Assembly: GCA_963770485.1 (NCBI GenBank)
Contig: CAVYPX010000018.1
Coordinates: 23,556-87,555, forward strand
DNA: 64,000 bases
Direction of reading: 5' to 3'
Source of the DNA: CAVVEC01 sp963770485
GTDB taxonomy: Bacteria > Acidobacteriota > Terriglobia > Terriglobales > Acidobacteriaceae
Under the pieces are notes generated by a model that searched no databases, was not told the DNA's origin, and worked only from the letters and a program-made list of their open reading frames with translations. Within the stretch, counting starts at the first letter, position 1. Each line of letters starts with the position of its first letter. The position numbers and the translations under genes are program-made. Of this stretch, positions 9,043 through 18,159 are shown piece after piece.

Positions 9043-9048
9043 ATTATA
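9043..9048 (-). promoter_or_regulatory. possible -10 box for the CHAD-HD gene
   Basis: A perfect TATAAT on the minus strand ends 13 bases before the ATG at 9030. The transcript would then have almost no leader, and no ribosome binding site is visible. No clear -35 is seen. Confidence 0.35.
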
Positions 9049-9086
9049 GGATGACGAGGGCTTGCCAGCCTGTAGCATCGCAGGGG

Positions 9087-9251
9087 TAGTGGCTCAGTTT
9101 GATTTGCCATCCCGAGCAAGCGTTCTTTGCGCGGCGAGAGCCTGCCCTGAGCGCAGTCGAAGGGGATCTTGGCGAGCCGCGCGAAGGGTCGCGTTCTTTG
9201 CGACCCAACAATCGCGCGTTTGGCGCGCTTCCATCCCAAACTGAGCCACTA
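9087..9251. mobile_element. 165-bp MITE-like element with TAGTGGCTCAG terminal inverted repeats, copy 1
   Basis: The element starts TAGTGGCTCAGTTTG and ends CAAACTGAGCCACTA-like, a near-perfect 14-bp terminal inverted repeat. Internally it carries CATCCCGAGC, GCGAGCCGCGCGA and AATCGCGCGTTTGGC. A second, more decayed copy is at 32407-32543. It encodes nothing. Confidence 0.65.
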
Positions 9252-9263
9252 CCCGGCGTCGAG

Positions 9264-10856
9264 CTAATTCCAGTGTTTGTAGTGATACCATACCTTCCGC
9301 AAATCGAACTGGACGTCGCGGCACAGATAAATCGTGGCGTTTTCCTCCGCCATACCAAAGCGATTATAGTGCTCGAGTCCCTGCCAGGTTGTGCAATTGT
9401 CCTGGACATCTTCACGACTGAACTGCAGAAAAATAAGATTCTGGTAGGCCTCCGTTGGTGGTCCCCAGTACCAGTAGGTCTGGTGACGGGAATATGCGTG
9501 GGGAAGGCCGTACTTCGGGCCGAACAGATTGATCGCTCCCGCCTCGCCGTAGTTGCCCGTGAGGATGCCGGTTCGGGCCCGGTCTTCGGCGGCGAGCGAG
9601 TTGTAGATTTCCGCGACTTGCGCCACCAGTTCCGGCCAGCCGAACTGATCGGCGAAATATTGCGGCAGAAGGCTTTCGTGGTGGACTTCCGCTTTGGGGG
9701 GCCGGATGCCGATCTCCTGGGAATAAGCGAGCCACCCGTCGGGCGACAAAAGTGGCAGCATCAGCGGAGCGATCACTATGCCACCTGCCGTGATAATGCC
9801 GAGTACCGCCGCTTTCGGCCACAGCCTGCCTTGCGTCAGGTTCCAGTCATTCAGCGCGCCTTCCCAGGCTACCGCGCCAGCCGCAATCACCATGGGATAA
9901 ATCGGAGCGACATAGTAGTCCTTGCCGTGCAGAGCCATCATCATGAGGAAGAAAGCCAGGAATGTCCACCCGAGCACCCGGTACCTACTGCCTCTCCCGA
10001 TAAGAAAATGCCACAAACCCGCGGCCCACACGGGAAAAAGATATGGTCCCATCGTGAGAATCTGTTGCTTGATGAATGGCAGCGGAGGCAGTTCAACATT
10101 CTTCCCGCTGACTCGGACGTTGTGCAGGTCCTCCAGCGTGGGGAAGTGATGGACGATTTGCCAGATGATATTGGGCGAAAAGATGAGCAACGCGATGGCT
10201 CCGCCGATCCAGACCCAGGGCCTGGCGAATTCCTTTCGCTGCTCCGTCAGAAGCAGGCCGACTACGACTGCCAATCCGAAGAACAGCGTAGAATGCTTGT
10301 TCATCAGCCCCAGACCAGCGAAAGCACCGAACCATATCCACAGCCGCGGATCTTGCGTCTGGATGATACGGATCAGCATATACACACAGGCCATCCAGAA
10401 TAGCGGCTCGAACGCATTCATGGACATAAGGCCGTCCATAACCAGATAGATCGGGACGCAGAGTACGGAGAGACCCGCCAGGGCTTGGGCGAAGACATCC
10501 CCGCCCAAACGACACGCGATCAGCATGGTCAGCACGACCAGCACCGCCCCAGCCATGGCCGGGAACGTGCGCAGTACGTGCAACGAGCCGCCGAGCAACA
10601 AAGCAATGCGTGCGACCAAAGCAATCATGGGAGCGTGGTCGACGTAGCCCCAACTCAGATGCCGGCCGCATTCCAGGTAATACAACTCATCGCGGAAGTA
10701 TCCGTAGCGGCCGCTGAGAAGCAGATGAATGAGGAGCTTCATTCCCGCTAAGGCCAGCGCCAGCCGAGCAGCAAAAACTGGAACCCCGGCGGAAATCCTG
10801 GAATCCGTGCCCAGTTTCGAAGAGGTGTCTCGGAGTTGGACGATCGGCGAGTTCAT
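9264..10856 (-). CDS. family 39 glycosyltransferase (ArnT/PMT-like membrane protein)
   Basis: This 530-residue polytopic membrane protein would transfer a sugar from a polyprenyl-phosphate donor on the outer face of the inner membrane. The first periplasmic loop carries RDELYYLECGRHL then GYVDHAP (near 55-76), the acidic motif of the PMT_2/ArnT family. About eleven hydrophobic helices follow, and the C-terminal soluble part has FGLPHAYSRH-like sequence. It stands alone between the CHAD-HD gene and the divergent PilZ gene, so neither substrate nor acceptor can be deduced. The start codon is ATG at 10856. Confidence 0.82.
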   Translation of the reverse strand: MNSPIVQLRDTSSKLGTDSRISAGVPVFAARLALALAGMKLLIHLLLSGRYGYFRDELYYLECGRHLSWGYVDHAPMIALVARIALLLGGSLHVLRTFPAMAGAVLVVLTMLIACRLGGDVFAQALAGLSVLCVPIYLVMDGLMSMNAFEPLFWMACVYMLIRIIQTQDPRLWIWFGAFAGLGLMNKHSTLFFGLAVVVGLLLTEQRKEFARPWVWIGGAIALLIFSPNIIWQIVHHFPTLEDLHNVRVSGKNVELPPLPFIKQQILTMGPYLFPVWAAGLWHFLIGRGSRYRVLGWTFLAFFLMMMALHGKDYYVAPIYPMVIAAGAVAWEGALNDWNLTQGRLWPKAAVLGIITAGGIVIAPLMLPLLSPDGWLAYSQEIGIRPPKAEVHHESLLPQYFADQFGWPELVAQVAEIYNSLAAEDRARTGILTGNYGEAGAINLFGPKYGLPHAYSRHQTYWYWGPPTEAYQNLIFLQFSREDVQDNCTTWQGLEHYNRFGMAEENATIYLCRDVQFDLRKVWYHYKHWN

Positions 10857-10922
10857 TCCGCTCTACATGCTCCGATAATCAGAATCATTAGGTATTGTCG
10901 CGGCTGGAGGCAGCATTTTCAA

Positions 10923-13760
10923 ATGGTTGAACTCGGCGGGCGGGAAGGAGCTTCGGAACTGCGGGGCAGGTCCGACTTCTCGCCAAGCTATTACTTCCGT
11001 AACATGCAACTACTTACCCCTTGCATTACCCTTAAGCGGGAGTTTCAGGAGCCGCGTATTTCCACTGCCGCGACAACTCAGCGAGACAATCGAAACGCGT
11101 CCGCGCGCGCCTTCATTCACAGCTTGAATATCCTCGTCAAGTATGTGCGGCTCTACGGCTTTCAGCACAAACGCACCGAGGGGCAGTTCGAGAGCACATG
11201 GAAGGAATTGCAGGAGGGACTACCCAAGGAGCGGGAAGGCAATTTTTTGCTGGGAGTCTCCGAAAACCGGCTGCTCCTGGATGGCGTCGCCCTGGAAACA
11301 GGACAGGCGGAGCGCAGCTTCGCCCAACTTCTGAACGCGGCCGGCCTGGCGAGTATTCAATTCTCCAACAGCGTCACGATTGATGACTTTGCCAAGCTGG
11401 TGCGTGCCTTTGCCGTGGGGGGCTCGAAAGCCCAGGATATCGTCAAGCAGATCAAAGATACGCTCGGGGACAACAAACAGGCAACGATCCGGATCAATGA
11501 AGTGAAATTTGTTGCCGCGGACCCGGCCACCGGCGAAGTGGCGATTGCCGCACAAATTGCCGCTCAGACTCTTGGTCCCGAGTTCAAGGAATGGCTGAAT
11601 GATCCGCAGAAATTGCTGCAGCTCATTGCGGCTGCGGAAGGCTCCCATGCCGGCGGAGGCGCGGGGGGCGCCCCCATTGGAAGTGTGCCTAACGTCCGCT
11701 CCAATACCAGCGAGCAGCCGGGGGGCTACAGTGCCTCCGGCGGTACAGCCTGGGCTGGCGGAGTTGTGCCGCTGCAGGAAGAAGAGGTGATTCAGGCCAT
11801 CCGCCTGCTTACCCGTTTCGGAGAAGCCAGCACCGATCCCACTGCCAACCCCGGGGCGCTGCACACCGAACTCACCCAGGCGGACCCGAATACTAAGCTC
11901 AATTTGCAGCAATTGCTGGAGAGCCTGGCGGCCAGAACTCAGACGGAAAAGACTGACACCCCGCTTCTGATGAAGGCGGCTGAGCACATGGCCATTCGCT
12001 TCGCCATGGAGCGTTTCCAGAAGGGCGATGTGAAGGTGAACGCAGTGCACCAGATGCTGGAGCACATGAGCCGGCAGATGGACACCTTGCGCCGCATCCT
12101 GCGGACCCATGAAGACAAGATGAGCAAGGCGGGGATCGTGGTGGAATCCCATGCCGATATTCTGGACCGCATGTTCTGGGCGGAGGTGCCGGAGGCCGGC
12201 AAGAAGAGCGTGCTGCTCTCAAACGAGGCCCCGTGCGTTCCGCCGCGCAATATACGCCAGTTTGTAGAGCTTCTGTTGGAGCGCGGTGACAAGGAACCCG
12301 CGCGCGATATCCTGCAGAACTATGCCGGTTGCCTTACTGCCAAAGATGCTGAGCCGCGCCGTAAGACGGCCATCGGCCTAAGCCAGCTTGCCGACTTGTT
12401 TGCCACTCCCGGGATTGACTTGATCGGCGGCACCGTAAAGAAAGTGGGTGAGGCGCTGATCAAGGACGCCGATCCCGAGGTGCAGAGCCTGCTTAGTGCG
12501 GCCTTCGTGCGACTCAGTTCCGAGGCCAGTAATCGCAAGCAATTCGGCGCCTTGAATGATGTCTGCGGCGCCATCGAAGGCGTGGCCAAGCAACGGCCGG
12601 CCATGGCCAACGAACTGCGCCCACGAATTGGAGTGGAGAATCGTCTGCCAGAATTCATCGAAGAGGCCCTGCGGATGCCCAAAGTTCCGCAGGATCTTCT
12701 TTCGGTTCTGCGCCGCACTTCGGAAGCCGCTGTGGAGCATCTGGCCGACCGATTCTTCCGCTGCATGCGGCGGGAAGAGTGCGACCGGATGGTGGAATTG
12801 ATGCAGGAACTTGGTCCCACGGGAATTCAGCAGATGCGAGAAATGCTGCGCGTGGGACAGGTCCGCCAGGCATCCTCGGTAGTGGGCCTCTTGAGCCGTC
12901 TGGATGTGCCGACATTGCTGGAGCTGCTGCCCGTGCGCCTGCGGGAATGGAACCGCTTTTACCACGATATCGTGGTGCGGCAGATTGCCTACGGCGCGGC
13001 TCACGATCGTGGACGCACTCTGCTGGAAATCCTGGAACATCTGGATCCTGTGGTCCTGCCGCAAGCGATCGATGAGATCGGCATGAGCGGTGACCGGACG
13101 ACCGTCCCTCCGCTGATCGTGATGGCCGAATCCGGCGAGGCCCAGGGACGTTCCCAGCTCATCCAGATGAAGGCGGTCGAGTCGCTGGGAAGGCTGCGCG
13201 AACCGGAATCGATTGCCGTGCTGCGCAATTTGCTGGAAGCCAAGAAAATGTGGAAGTGGATCCATCATCGCGAGCTGCGGATTGTGGCGGCGCAAGCCCT
13301 GGCCAAGATCGATCCGCGTTATGCCAGCCAGGTGATGTCGGATAGCGGTCTGGTACCTGGCGAACTGGCGATTGCGCCCCTCGACGCGGCTCCCGCTTGC
13401 CCCTGGGTGCGGCAGCGGCGCTACGAGCGCATCATTTTGCGGCGAACCCTCTCCGCCTTTATCAGCAGTTCCTGGGGAAGATCTTCCATCTTGATTCGCG
13501 AGCTCAGCTTGGGCGGGGGCATGGGCACGAAGGAAGACAATCTGCGCGTAGGCTCGGAAGCCAACATTGACATCTCGGTGGGGGTGCGTCACATCCGCGG
13601 CCAAGTCCTGCTGCGGCGCGCACGGGTCAACGAAGTCGGTTTTGAGATCGTGAATACCGATCTGGAAAGCCGCTACCGCTTGCGCCAATTGTTGATGGAA
13701 ACTGTGGAGCGGGTTCCGGATACAAAAGAAGCGGAGTGGAACGGCCAGAGAAAAGTGTAG
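10923..13760 (+). CDS. large helical-repeat protein with C-terminal PilZ-like domain
   Basis: About 945 residues, predicted cytoplasmic. The N-terminal part (ARAFIHSLNILVKYVRLYGFQHKRTEGQF) and the long alpha-helical middle, with HEAT-like segments such as AVESLGRLREPESIAVLRNLLEA, form a scaffold-like body. A Gly/Ser-rich linker lies near residues 240-280. The last 110 residues resemble a PilZ domain: QRRYERIILRR, then RELSLGGG, where the usual D/N-x-S-x-x-G has E in the first position. Cyclic-di-GMP binding is thus possible but not assured. The start is uncertain: ATG 10923 has GGAGG 12 bases upstream, and ATG 11004 is an alternative. It is divergent from the glycosyltransferase. Confidence 0.65.
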   Translation: MVELGGREGASELRGRSDFSPSYYFRNMQLLTPCITLKREFQEPRISTAATTQRDNRNASARAFIHSLNILVKYVRLYGFQHKRTEGQFESTWKELQEGLPKEREGNFLLGVSENRLLLDGVALETGQAERSFAQLLNAAGLASIQFSNSVTIDDFAKLVRAFAVGGSKAQDIVKQIKDTLGDNKQATIRINEVKFVAADPATGEVAIAAQIAAQTLGPEFKEWLNDPQKLLQLIAAAEGSHAGGGAGGAPIGSVPNVRSNTSEQPGGYSASGGTAWAGGVVPLQEEEVIQAIRLLTRFGEASTDPTANPGALHTELTQADPNTKLNLQQLLESLAARTQTEKTDTPLLMKAAEHMAIRFAMERFQKGDVKVNAVHQMLEHMSRQMDTLRRILRTHEDKMSKAGIVVESHADILDRMFWAEVPEAGKKSVLLSNEAPCVPPRNIRQFVELLLERGDKEPARDILQNYAGCLTAKDAEPRRKTAIGLSQLADLFATPGIDLIGGTVKKVGEALIKDADPEVQSLLSAAFVRLSSEASNRKQFGALNDVCGAIEGVAKQRPAMANELRPRIGVENRLPEFIEEALRMPKVPQDLLSVLRRTSEAAVEHLADRFFRCMRREECDRMVELMQELGPTGIQQMREMLRVGQVRQASSVVGLLSRLDVPTLLELLPVRLREWNRFYHDIVVRQIAYGAAHDRGRTLLEILEHLDPVVLPQAIDEIGMSGDRTTVPPLIVMAESGEAQGRSQLIQMKAVESLGRLREPESIAVLRNLLEAKKMWKWIHHRELRIVAAQALAKIDPRYASQVMSDSGLVPGELAIAPLDAAPACPWVRQRRYERIILRRTLSAFISSSWGRSSILIRELSLGGGMGTKEDNLRVGSEANIDISVGVRHIRGQVLLRRARVNEVGFEIVNTDLESRYRLRQLLMETVERVPDTKEAEWNGQRKV

Positions 13761-13796
13761 CTCGATTCCCTTCTGAACGCGCACCCCAACAATCGC

Positions 13797-14014
13797 TGTC
13801 ATCCCGAGCGGAGCGGCGGCTTCGCGAAGCGAAGCCGCCGCGCAGTCGAGGGATCCCTTGTCTGCTTGGCCCAAGCATGGACGCAGCAAGGCGTTCTCAC
13901 GCTGCAATGAAACCGGAGACTCCCTGATGCGGCAACGGCACGACCTGGCACCGCTGGGCTCCTTCGACTACGTCGCCGTGCGCTAGGCCCACGGCAACTT
14001 CACTCAGGATGACA
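13797..14014. repeat. 218-bp dispersed element, copy B
   Basis: It has the same architecture as the element at 1901-2116: TGTCATCCCGAGCG at one end and CTCAGGATGACA at the other. A near-perfect hairpin (GGCGGCTTCGCGAAGCGAAGCCGCC) sits close to the left end. The core again contains AAGGCGTTCTCAC and CTCCCTGA. It separates the 3' ends of the PilZ gene and atpE. Confidence 0.7.
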
Positions 14015-14031
14015 GGTACAATAGGCGGATC

Positions 14032-14346
14032 CTACTTCACCTTGGCGAAGATAATGACCAGGGTGTAGAGCGCCAGCGATTCGATTAGAGCCAGGCCCAG
14101 AATCAGCGCCAGCTGAATGCCAGGCCGAGCCGCAGGGTTCCGTGCCAGACCTTCAGCCGCAGCCGCCGTGGCTTTGCCTTGCGCCAAGGCGCAAATTCCC
14201 GAAGCAAAGGCCATGGAAAACCCTGCCGCAATGGCGACCCAGTTGACCGCGCTCGACGCCGCTGCTTCCCCGCCCTGCGCAAAAACAGGCACCGCGAAGC
14301 ACAGCACAGCCATCGCCATGAAGATGTAACTCAGTGTTCGACGCAT
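14032..14346 (-). CDS. atpE: ATP synthase F0 subunit c
   Basis: This proteolipid forms the rotor ring of the F-type ATP synthase. Residues 1-23 look like a cleavable signal or extra helix (ending VFAQ), a feature of some longer c subunits. Two transmembrane helices follow, joined by the polar loop LARNPAA. The ion-binding carboxylate is Glu89 in LALIESLALYTLVI. Gln56 in helix 1 and Ser90 next to the Glu match positions used in sodium-binding rings, although the proline four residues before the Gln is a Cys here. A GGAGAG site precedes the ATG. It is the last gene of the F0 cluster. Confidence 0.93.
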   Translation of the reverse strand: MRRTLSYIFMAMAVLCFAVPVFAQGGEAAASSAVNWVAIAAGFSMAFASGICALAQGKATAAAAEGLARNPAARPGIQLALILGLALIESLALYTLVIIFAKVK

Positions 14347-14444
14347 TGTTTCTCTCCTTGTGACTATGAATTACCGCCAGTGGGTGGTTGACGTCATCCC
14401 GTACAGACGCCCTCACGCTGTCGGAAACCAGTAACTACCAGTAG

Positions 14445-14512
14445 CCGGTAGTCAGGAGTCAGGATTTTCCCGAAGCTACTGACTCCTGACCGCTGACTCC
14501 TGACTCCTGCCC
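14445..14512. repeat. tandem GACTCCT-type low-complexity spacer
   Basis: Direct and inverted copies of GACTCCTGAC and GTCAGGAGTCAGGA occupy the atpB-atpE spacer and can form a long hairpin (GTCAGGAGTC / GACTCCTGAC) between two co-transcribed genes. Confidence 0.6.
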
Positions 14513-15244
14513 TTAATGCTCTTCCGCCACCGCTCCCGCCAGATACACGGTCGTGAGCAGAACGAAGATGTACGTTTGCAGCACCGATACGCCGATGTGC
14601 AGCCCCAGAAAAAGAATCGGTACCCCGATTGGAACCAGCGAGAAGAAAACCAGGGTCACCATATCTCCCGCAAACATGTTGGCATAAAGACGAATGGTGA
14701 GCGACAGCATGCGGGCAAAATGACTGATCAGTTCGATGGGCAACAGCAACCAGGACAACCACCAAACTGGACCGAGAAAGTGTTTCAGGTATGCGATGCC
14801 CGCGTGCTTGAATCCCTGCGTCTGGTAATAGACAAAGGCGCAGATCGCGCAGCCCAGGGGAACCACCGGTACGGCAGTAGGCGATTCGAACCCGGGAATC
14901 AAGCCGATGAGATTGCAGGTCAATATAAAGAAACCGAGAGCCATCAGGAAGGGCGTAAAGCCTTCGCTGTGGTGACCGATGATTTCATGGCTCTGGTTGA
15001 CCACGAACCCATGTGCGCCTTCGAAGATGTGCTGCAGGGCACCCGGTTTATCCACCGAAAGCCGCGAGCGCACCAGAGCGAATAAGAGGATCAGAAATAG
15101 GAATACGAGAAGCTCCATGGCTACGGCATTGGTGACCGGCGCTTGCGGGTGTTTGGGTTCAATATGGAGCGCCCGCAGCATCCCGGCGACGGGACCCGCG
15201 AATACTTGGTTCAGAAACGCTGTAAACCAGAGTTGTTCGGGCAT
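14513..15244 (-). CDS. atpB: ATP synthase F0 subunit a
   Basis: This is the stator channel subunit that guides ions to and from the c-ring. The 243-residue protein has five to six hydrophobic helices. The essential arginine lies in LSLTIRLYANMFAGD (about residue 186), and the final helix carries LQTYIFVLLTTVYLAGAVAEEH, the usual C-terminal signature. It lies upstream of atpE in the same direction, separated by a repeat-filled spacer. The other stator and F1 genes are not in the window. Confidence 0.95.
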   Translation of the reverse strand: MPEQLWFTAFLNQVFAGPVAGMLRALHIEPKHPQAPVTNAVAMELLVFLFLILLFALVRSRLSVDKPGALQHIFEGAHGFVVNQSHEIIGHHSEGFTPFLMALGFFILTCNLIGLIPGFESPTAVPVVPLGCAICAFVYYQTQGFKHAGIAYLKHFLGPVWWLSWLLLPIELISHFARMLSLTIRLYANMFAGDMVTLVFFSLVPIGVPILFLGLHIGVSVLQTYIFVLLTTVYLAGAVAEEH

Positions 15245-15249
15245 AAAAA

Positions 15250-15305
15250 CAGCTTTAGCTCTTAGCTTCTGGCTCTTGCCTTCTAGCTCATGGCCCTTGG
15301 CTTCT
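15250..15305. repeat. degenerate TTAGCTCT/CTTCTAG tandem spacer
   Basis: Imperfect repeats (AGCTCTTAGCTTCTGGCTCTTGCCTTCTAGCTC) lie just upstream of atpB, of the same kind as the tracts at 7451 and 22562. Confidence 0.5.
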
Positions 15306-15482
15306 AGTTCTCACCTTGAGCCGCACCAACAGAGTGATTTCGCAATCGCTCCGTTTGCATCGCGACTATCATCTTCCATCGCATTGTCATCTCGACCGGA
15401 GTTTCTCCTTCCGGCACGGAAGGAGAAACGCAGTGGAGAGACCTGCTGTTTCCAGTCGCATCGTAGCAACTGCGAAAATGCT

Positions 15483-15905
15483 CTAAACTCCGCGGATCAG
15501 CGCCGCGTAAACTTCGTACCCGGCCTCGCAGGCAATTCCCGCAACGGGCAAAAACAGGCCCGCAAACAGCCCATAAAGACTCGCGGGAGAAACACTGAAT
15601 ATAGCATAGGCAGCCACGGCCATCAAAAGGTAACGCAGCAGGAATCGAGCCACAATCCCGCCGCTGGATTGCCTGTGGCCGCTTTGCGTAGCGCGGTCTG
15701 CCAAGGCAGAGACTACCCGCTCCAGCCAATGAAAATTGAGGTAGGCGATGACGCACCCGCAGGCAAATCCAAGGGCGATCCGCCAGCCAAAGCGCAACCA
15801 GGCGGCAGCACTAAAGACCACAGCCAGCACGATCATGAAGCGGGGGATACGCGAAATCGCACCGGAATAAAATGACTCCGCCTGGGTTTCCGCATCCACG
15901 CTCAT
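15483..15905 (-). CDS. ATP synthase subunit I-like membrane protein
   Basis: A small protein of about 140 residues with four predicted transmembrane segments (PRFMIVLAVVFSAAAWLRFG, IALGFACGCVIAYLNFHWL and two more). The position before atpB and the fold match the ATP synthase I chain family (PF03899), which helps assemble the c-ring or handle magnesium. ATG 15905 is preferred to TTG 15935 because of a GGGTGA sequence close upstream. It is less conserved than its neighbours, so the family call is moderate. Confidence 0.65.
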   Translation of the reverse strand: MSVDAETQAESFYSGAISRIPRFMIVLAVVFSAAAWLRFGWRIALGFACGCVIAYLNFHWLERVVSALADRATQSGHRQSSGGIVARFLLRYLLMAVAAYAIFSVSPASLYGLFAGLFLPVAGIACEAGYEVYAALIRGV

Positions 15906-15964
15906 AGGTTCACCCACATGCAAGGCAGAATACAACGCGCGGAGCGTGTGAGGTAATTGAAAAA

Positions 15965-16198
15965 CTACTTGCTATCCGACGAGGTCACCGTGCGAATCAG
16001 TTCGACGAAACCGGCCACGATCCCAAGAATCAATCCCGCGAGATAAAGCCACGTCGTGTGCAGCCAATGATCCAGCGCCAGGCCGAGCAGCCATCCAGCA
16101 ACGGTTGCCGCTGGAAAGATGAACGCTAACTGGCTGTACTTTGCCAGTTGCACCCAGGGATTCTTCTTCGCGCCGGATTCGTCGTCATTCCGTGGCAT
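15965..16198 (-). CDS. AtpZ/AtpI family protein
   Basis: The 77-residue protein has a charged N-terminus, then YSQLAFIFPAATVAGWLLGLALDHWL and a second hydrophobic segment (WLYLAGLILGIVAGFVELIR). This two-helix hairpin with G-x3-D is typical of AtpZ/AtpI proteins encoded at the head of F0 operons. ATG 16198 and TTG 16216 are both possible starts, and neither has a clear ribosome binding site. It is the first gene of the atpZ-atpI-atpB-atpE unit. Confidence 0.78.
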   Translation of the reverse strand: MPRNDDESGAKKNPWVQLAKYSQLAFIFPAATVAGWLLGLALDHWLHTTWLYLAGLILGIVAGFVELIRTVTSSDSK

Positions 16199-16632
16199 GG
16201 CGTCTTGAGATATCAAGTTCTGCGAATCGTAGGTGATGGGATTTCGTCACGTGAGCCTCTGTCATTTCTTCCTATTTTGGGAAGCCCTTTGCTTTGTACA
16301 TACATCTTCAAGCTAATTTCCCATTTCCTTGCCCCTAGACGAGCCTGCACGTTCTGCTGGACCCCAAAGGGTCATCCGGGGTGCAACTCTTCGCCTACGG
16401 GCCGCAGAACGCCAATGCAGGGCATTCTAGGCGACAGTCGGATAGCAGTTTCGCAGCTTCAGCCCGGCGCGAACCAATTTTCAACAACTTAGCTCAGAGT
16501 GAACCCATCCCGTGGCCACGCGAGGGCTAAGAAGGCAGGCGTTCCTCGGTGGCTAACGCCCCTGGGGTCAAGGAACACATATAGCCGTAGCGGCGCGCCT
16601 GAAGGCGCGCCCTTTCAAAGCAATCGCTCCGC
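16199..16632. other. intergenic region between nuoN and the F0 operon
   Basis: No credible gene is seen. It must contain the promoter of the minus-strand F0 operon, but I find no clear -35/-10 pair. A perfect palindromic hairpin GGCGCGCC-TGAA-GGCGCGCC lies at 16592-16611, just past the nuoN stop, without a T tract on either side. Confidence 0.5.
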
Positions 16633-18159
16633 CTACCCGTGCAGCGACCAGGTCACCAACTGGATAAACCGCTCGGGGAAGATGCCGATTCCAACCGTGG
16701 CCAAAGCGGTTACGCCCAGCGCCGCCCGCATGGCGAGGCTGATCGGCAGCCGCGACTTGTCCAGGGCTTCGCGCATGAACATGGCATTGGCGATGCGCAT
16801 GTAGTAGTAGAGCCCGAATACGGCATAGAGCACCGCCAACGACGCCAGCACGTAATGGCCGCTTTCAATCAGGCTGAGGAAGATGAAGTATTTCCCGTAG
16901 AAGCCGGCCAGCGGCGGAATTCCTGCCAGTGACAACAGGAAGATCAGCATCATGACCGCCTCGGTGGGCGCGCGGAAGAAGAGGCCGGCAATGTCGTCGA
17001 TCTCGTCGCCGATCACGTCGCGTTGCCGCAGCGAGGTAACTACCGCAAAAGCGCCCAGGTTCATGAAGGTATAGACCAGCAGGTACAGCAGGATTCCCTT
17101 GATCCCGTCAAACAGCGCAGGATTGGAAGGTTCGACCGAAGCCGCCGCGACCAACCCGAGCAGCATATAGCCGACGTGGGCAATGGACGAATAGGCCAAA
17201 AGCCGTTTCAAATTGTTCTGGGTAAGCGCCGCCAGGTTCGCGCCGGTCATGGTCAAGATGGAGACGAAGATCAGCAGCGGGACGTAGTAGGTCCGTAGCG
17301 GGTAAAGTCCCCAAAGAAAAATGCGCAACAGCATCGCCCAAGCCGCCGCTTTCACCGCTACTGACATGAATCCGGTGACGTTGGTCGGTGCGCCCTCGTA
17401 CGCATCCGGCGCCCATTGATGGAACGGGATTGCGGCGATCTTGAAGAAAAGGCCGGTCGCCGTCGCCAGCAAAGCCACAATGACTACGGCGTGATCGCCC
17501 GGATTCGGATGTTCGCGCAGAAACAAACTCAAGTGCGTGCTGATGTCGTGCAGGTTGGTGCTGCCACTGAGGCCGTAAAACAAAGACAGGCCGTAAGCGA
17601 AGATTCCGGAAGAGAACGCACCGAGCAAAAGATACTTTAGCGCAGCTTCATTGGAGCGGCGATCGCCGCGCAGGAATCCCACCAGCACGTAAGTGGAAAT
17701 GGCCATGAGTTCCAGCCCGATGAAGGTGAGAACGATGTCAAAGCTCGAAGCCATGCACATCATGCCGACCACCGAAAAAAGGATCAGCGCGTAGAACTCA
17801 CCGTGGTGCTCATGTTCGATCTCCAGATAACGCACTGACATCAGAATGGAAATGGCTGCACCGGCCAGAAACAGGTAGAAGAAATAAATCGAGAAGTGAT
17901 CCAGCACCATGGAGCGCATGAACGCCCACTGGGGAACGCCCTGGCCGCCACGCATGAATTCAATCTGGGTCAGTTGAATCTTGAGCACTCCGACAGCAGA
18001 AAAAAGTATGCCCGTAAAGGCGGTGGCGGCGTTGATCCACTTCCACTCAGCCGGGATCATCAGGTCGATGAGCAGGATGCCCAGCGCGAATAGAGTGAGC
18101 AGGATGATGGGCAGCGACAGCAGATAGTCCGTGGCCGCGAAGTATTGTGCGCCCGGCAC
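16633..18159 (-). CDS. nuoN: NADH-quinone oxidoreductase subunit N
   Basis: This antiporter-like proton-pumping subunit of complex I is in the membrane arm. It has 508 residues with about fourteen helices. The conserved core includes GLELMAISTYVLVGF, FKIAAIPFHQWAPDAYEGAP, with the pumping lysine in FFKIA, and KRLLAYSSIAHVGYMLLG. A GTG start overlaps the nuoM stop (TAGTG), so the two are translationally coupled. It is the last gene of the complex I block. Confidence 0.95.
   Translation of the reverse strand: MPGAQYFAATDYLLSLPIILLTLFALGILLIDLMIPAEWKWINAATAFTGILFSAVGVLKIQLTQIEFMRGGQGVPQWAFMRSMVLDHFSIYFFYLFLAGAAISILMSVRYLEIEHEHHGEFYALILFSVVGMMCMASSFDIVLTFIGLELMAISTYVLVGFLRGDRRSNEAALKYLLLGAFSSGIFAYGLSLFYGLSGSTNLHDISTHLSLFLREHPNPGDHAVVIVALLATATGLFFKIAAIPFHQWAPDAYEGAPTNVTGFMSVAVKAAAWAMLLRIFLWGLYPLRTYYVPLLIFVSILTMTGANLAALTQNNLKRLLAYSSIAHVGYMLLGLVAAASVEPSNPALFDGIKGILLYLLVYTFMNLGAFAVVTSLRQRDVIGDEIDDIAGLFFRAPTEAVMMLIFLLSLAGIPPLAGFYGKYFIFLSLIESGHYVLASLAVLYAVFGLYYYMRIANAMFMREALDKSRLPISLAMRAALGVTALATVGIGIFPERFIQLVTWSLHG

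Noticed and set aside
9099..10403. 434-residue open frame on the plus strand
   Set aside because: Antisense to the family 39 glycosyltransferase and starts inside the MITE-like element.
12378..13907. 509-residue open frame on the minus strand
   Set aside because: Antisense to the PilZ-type gene, His/Gln-rich, and runs into the repeat element.
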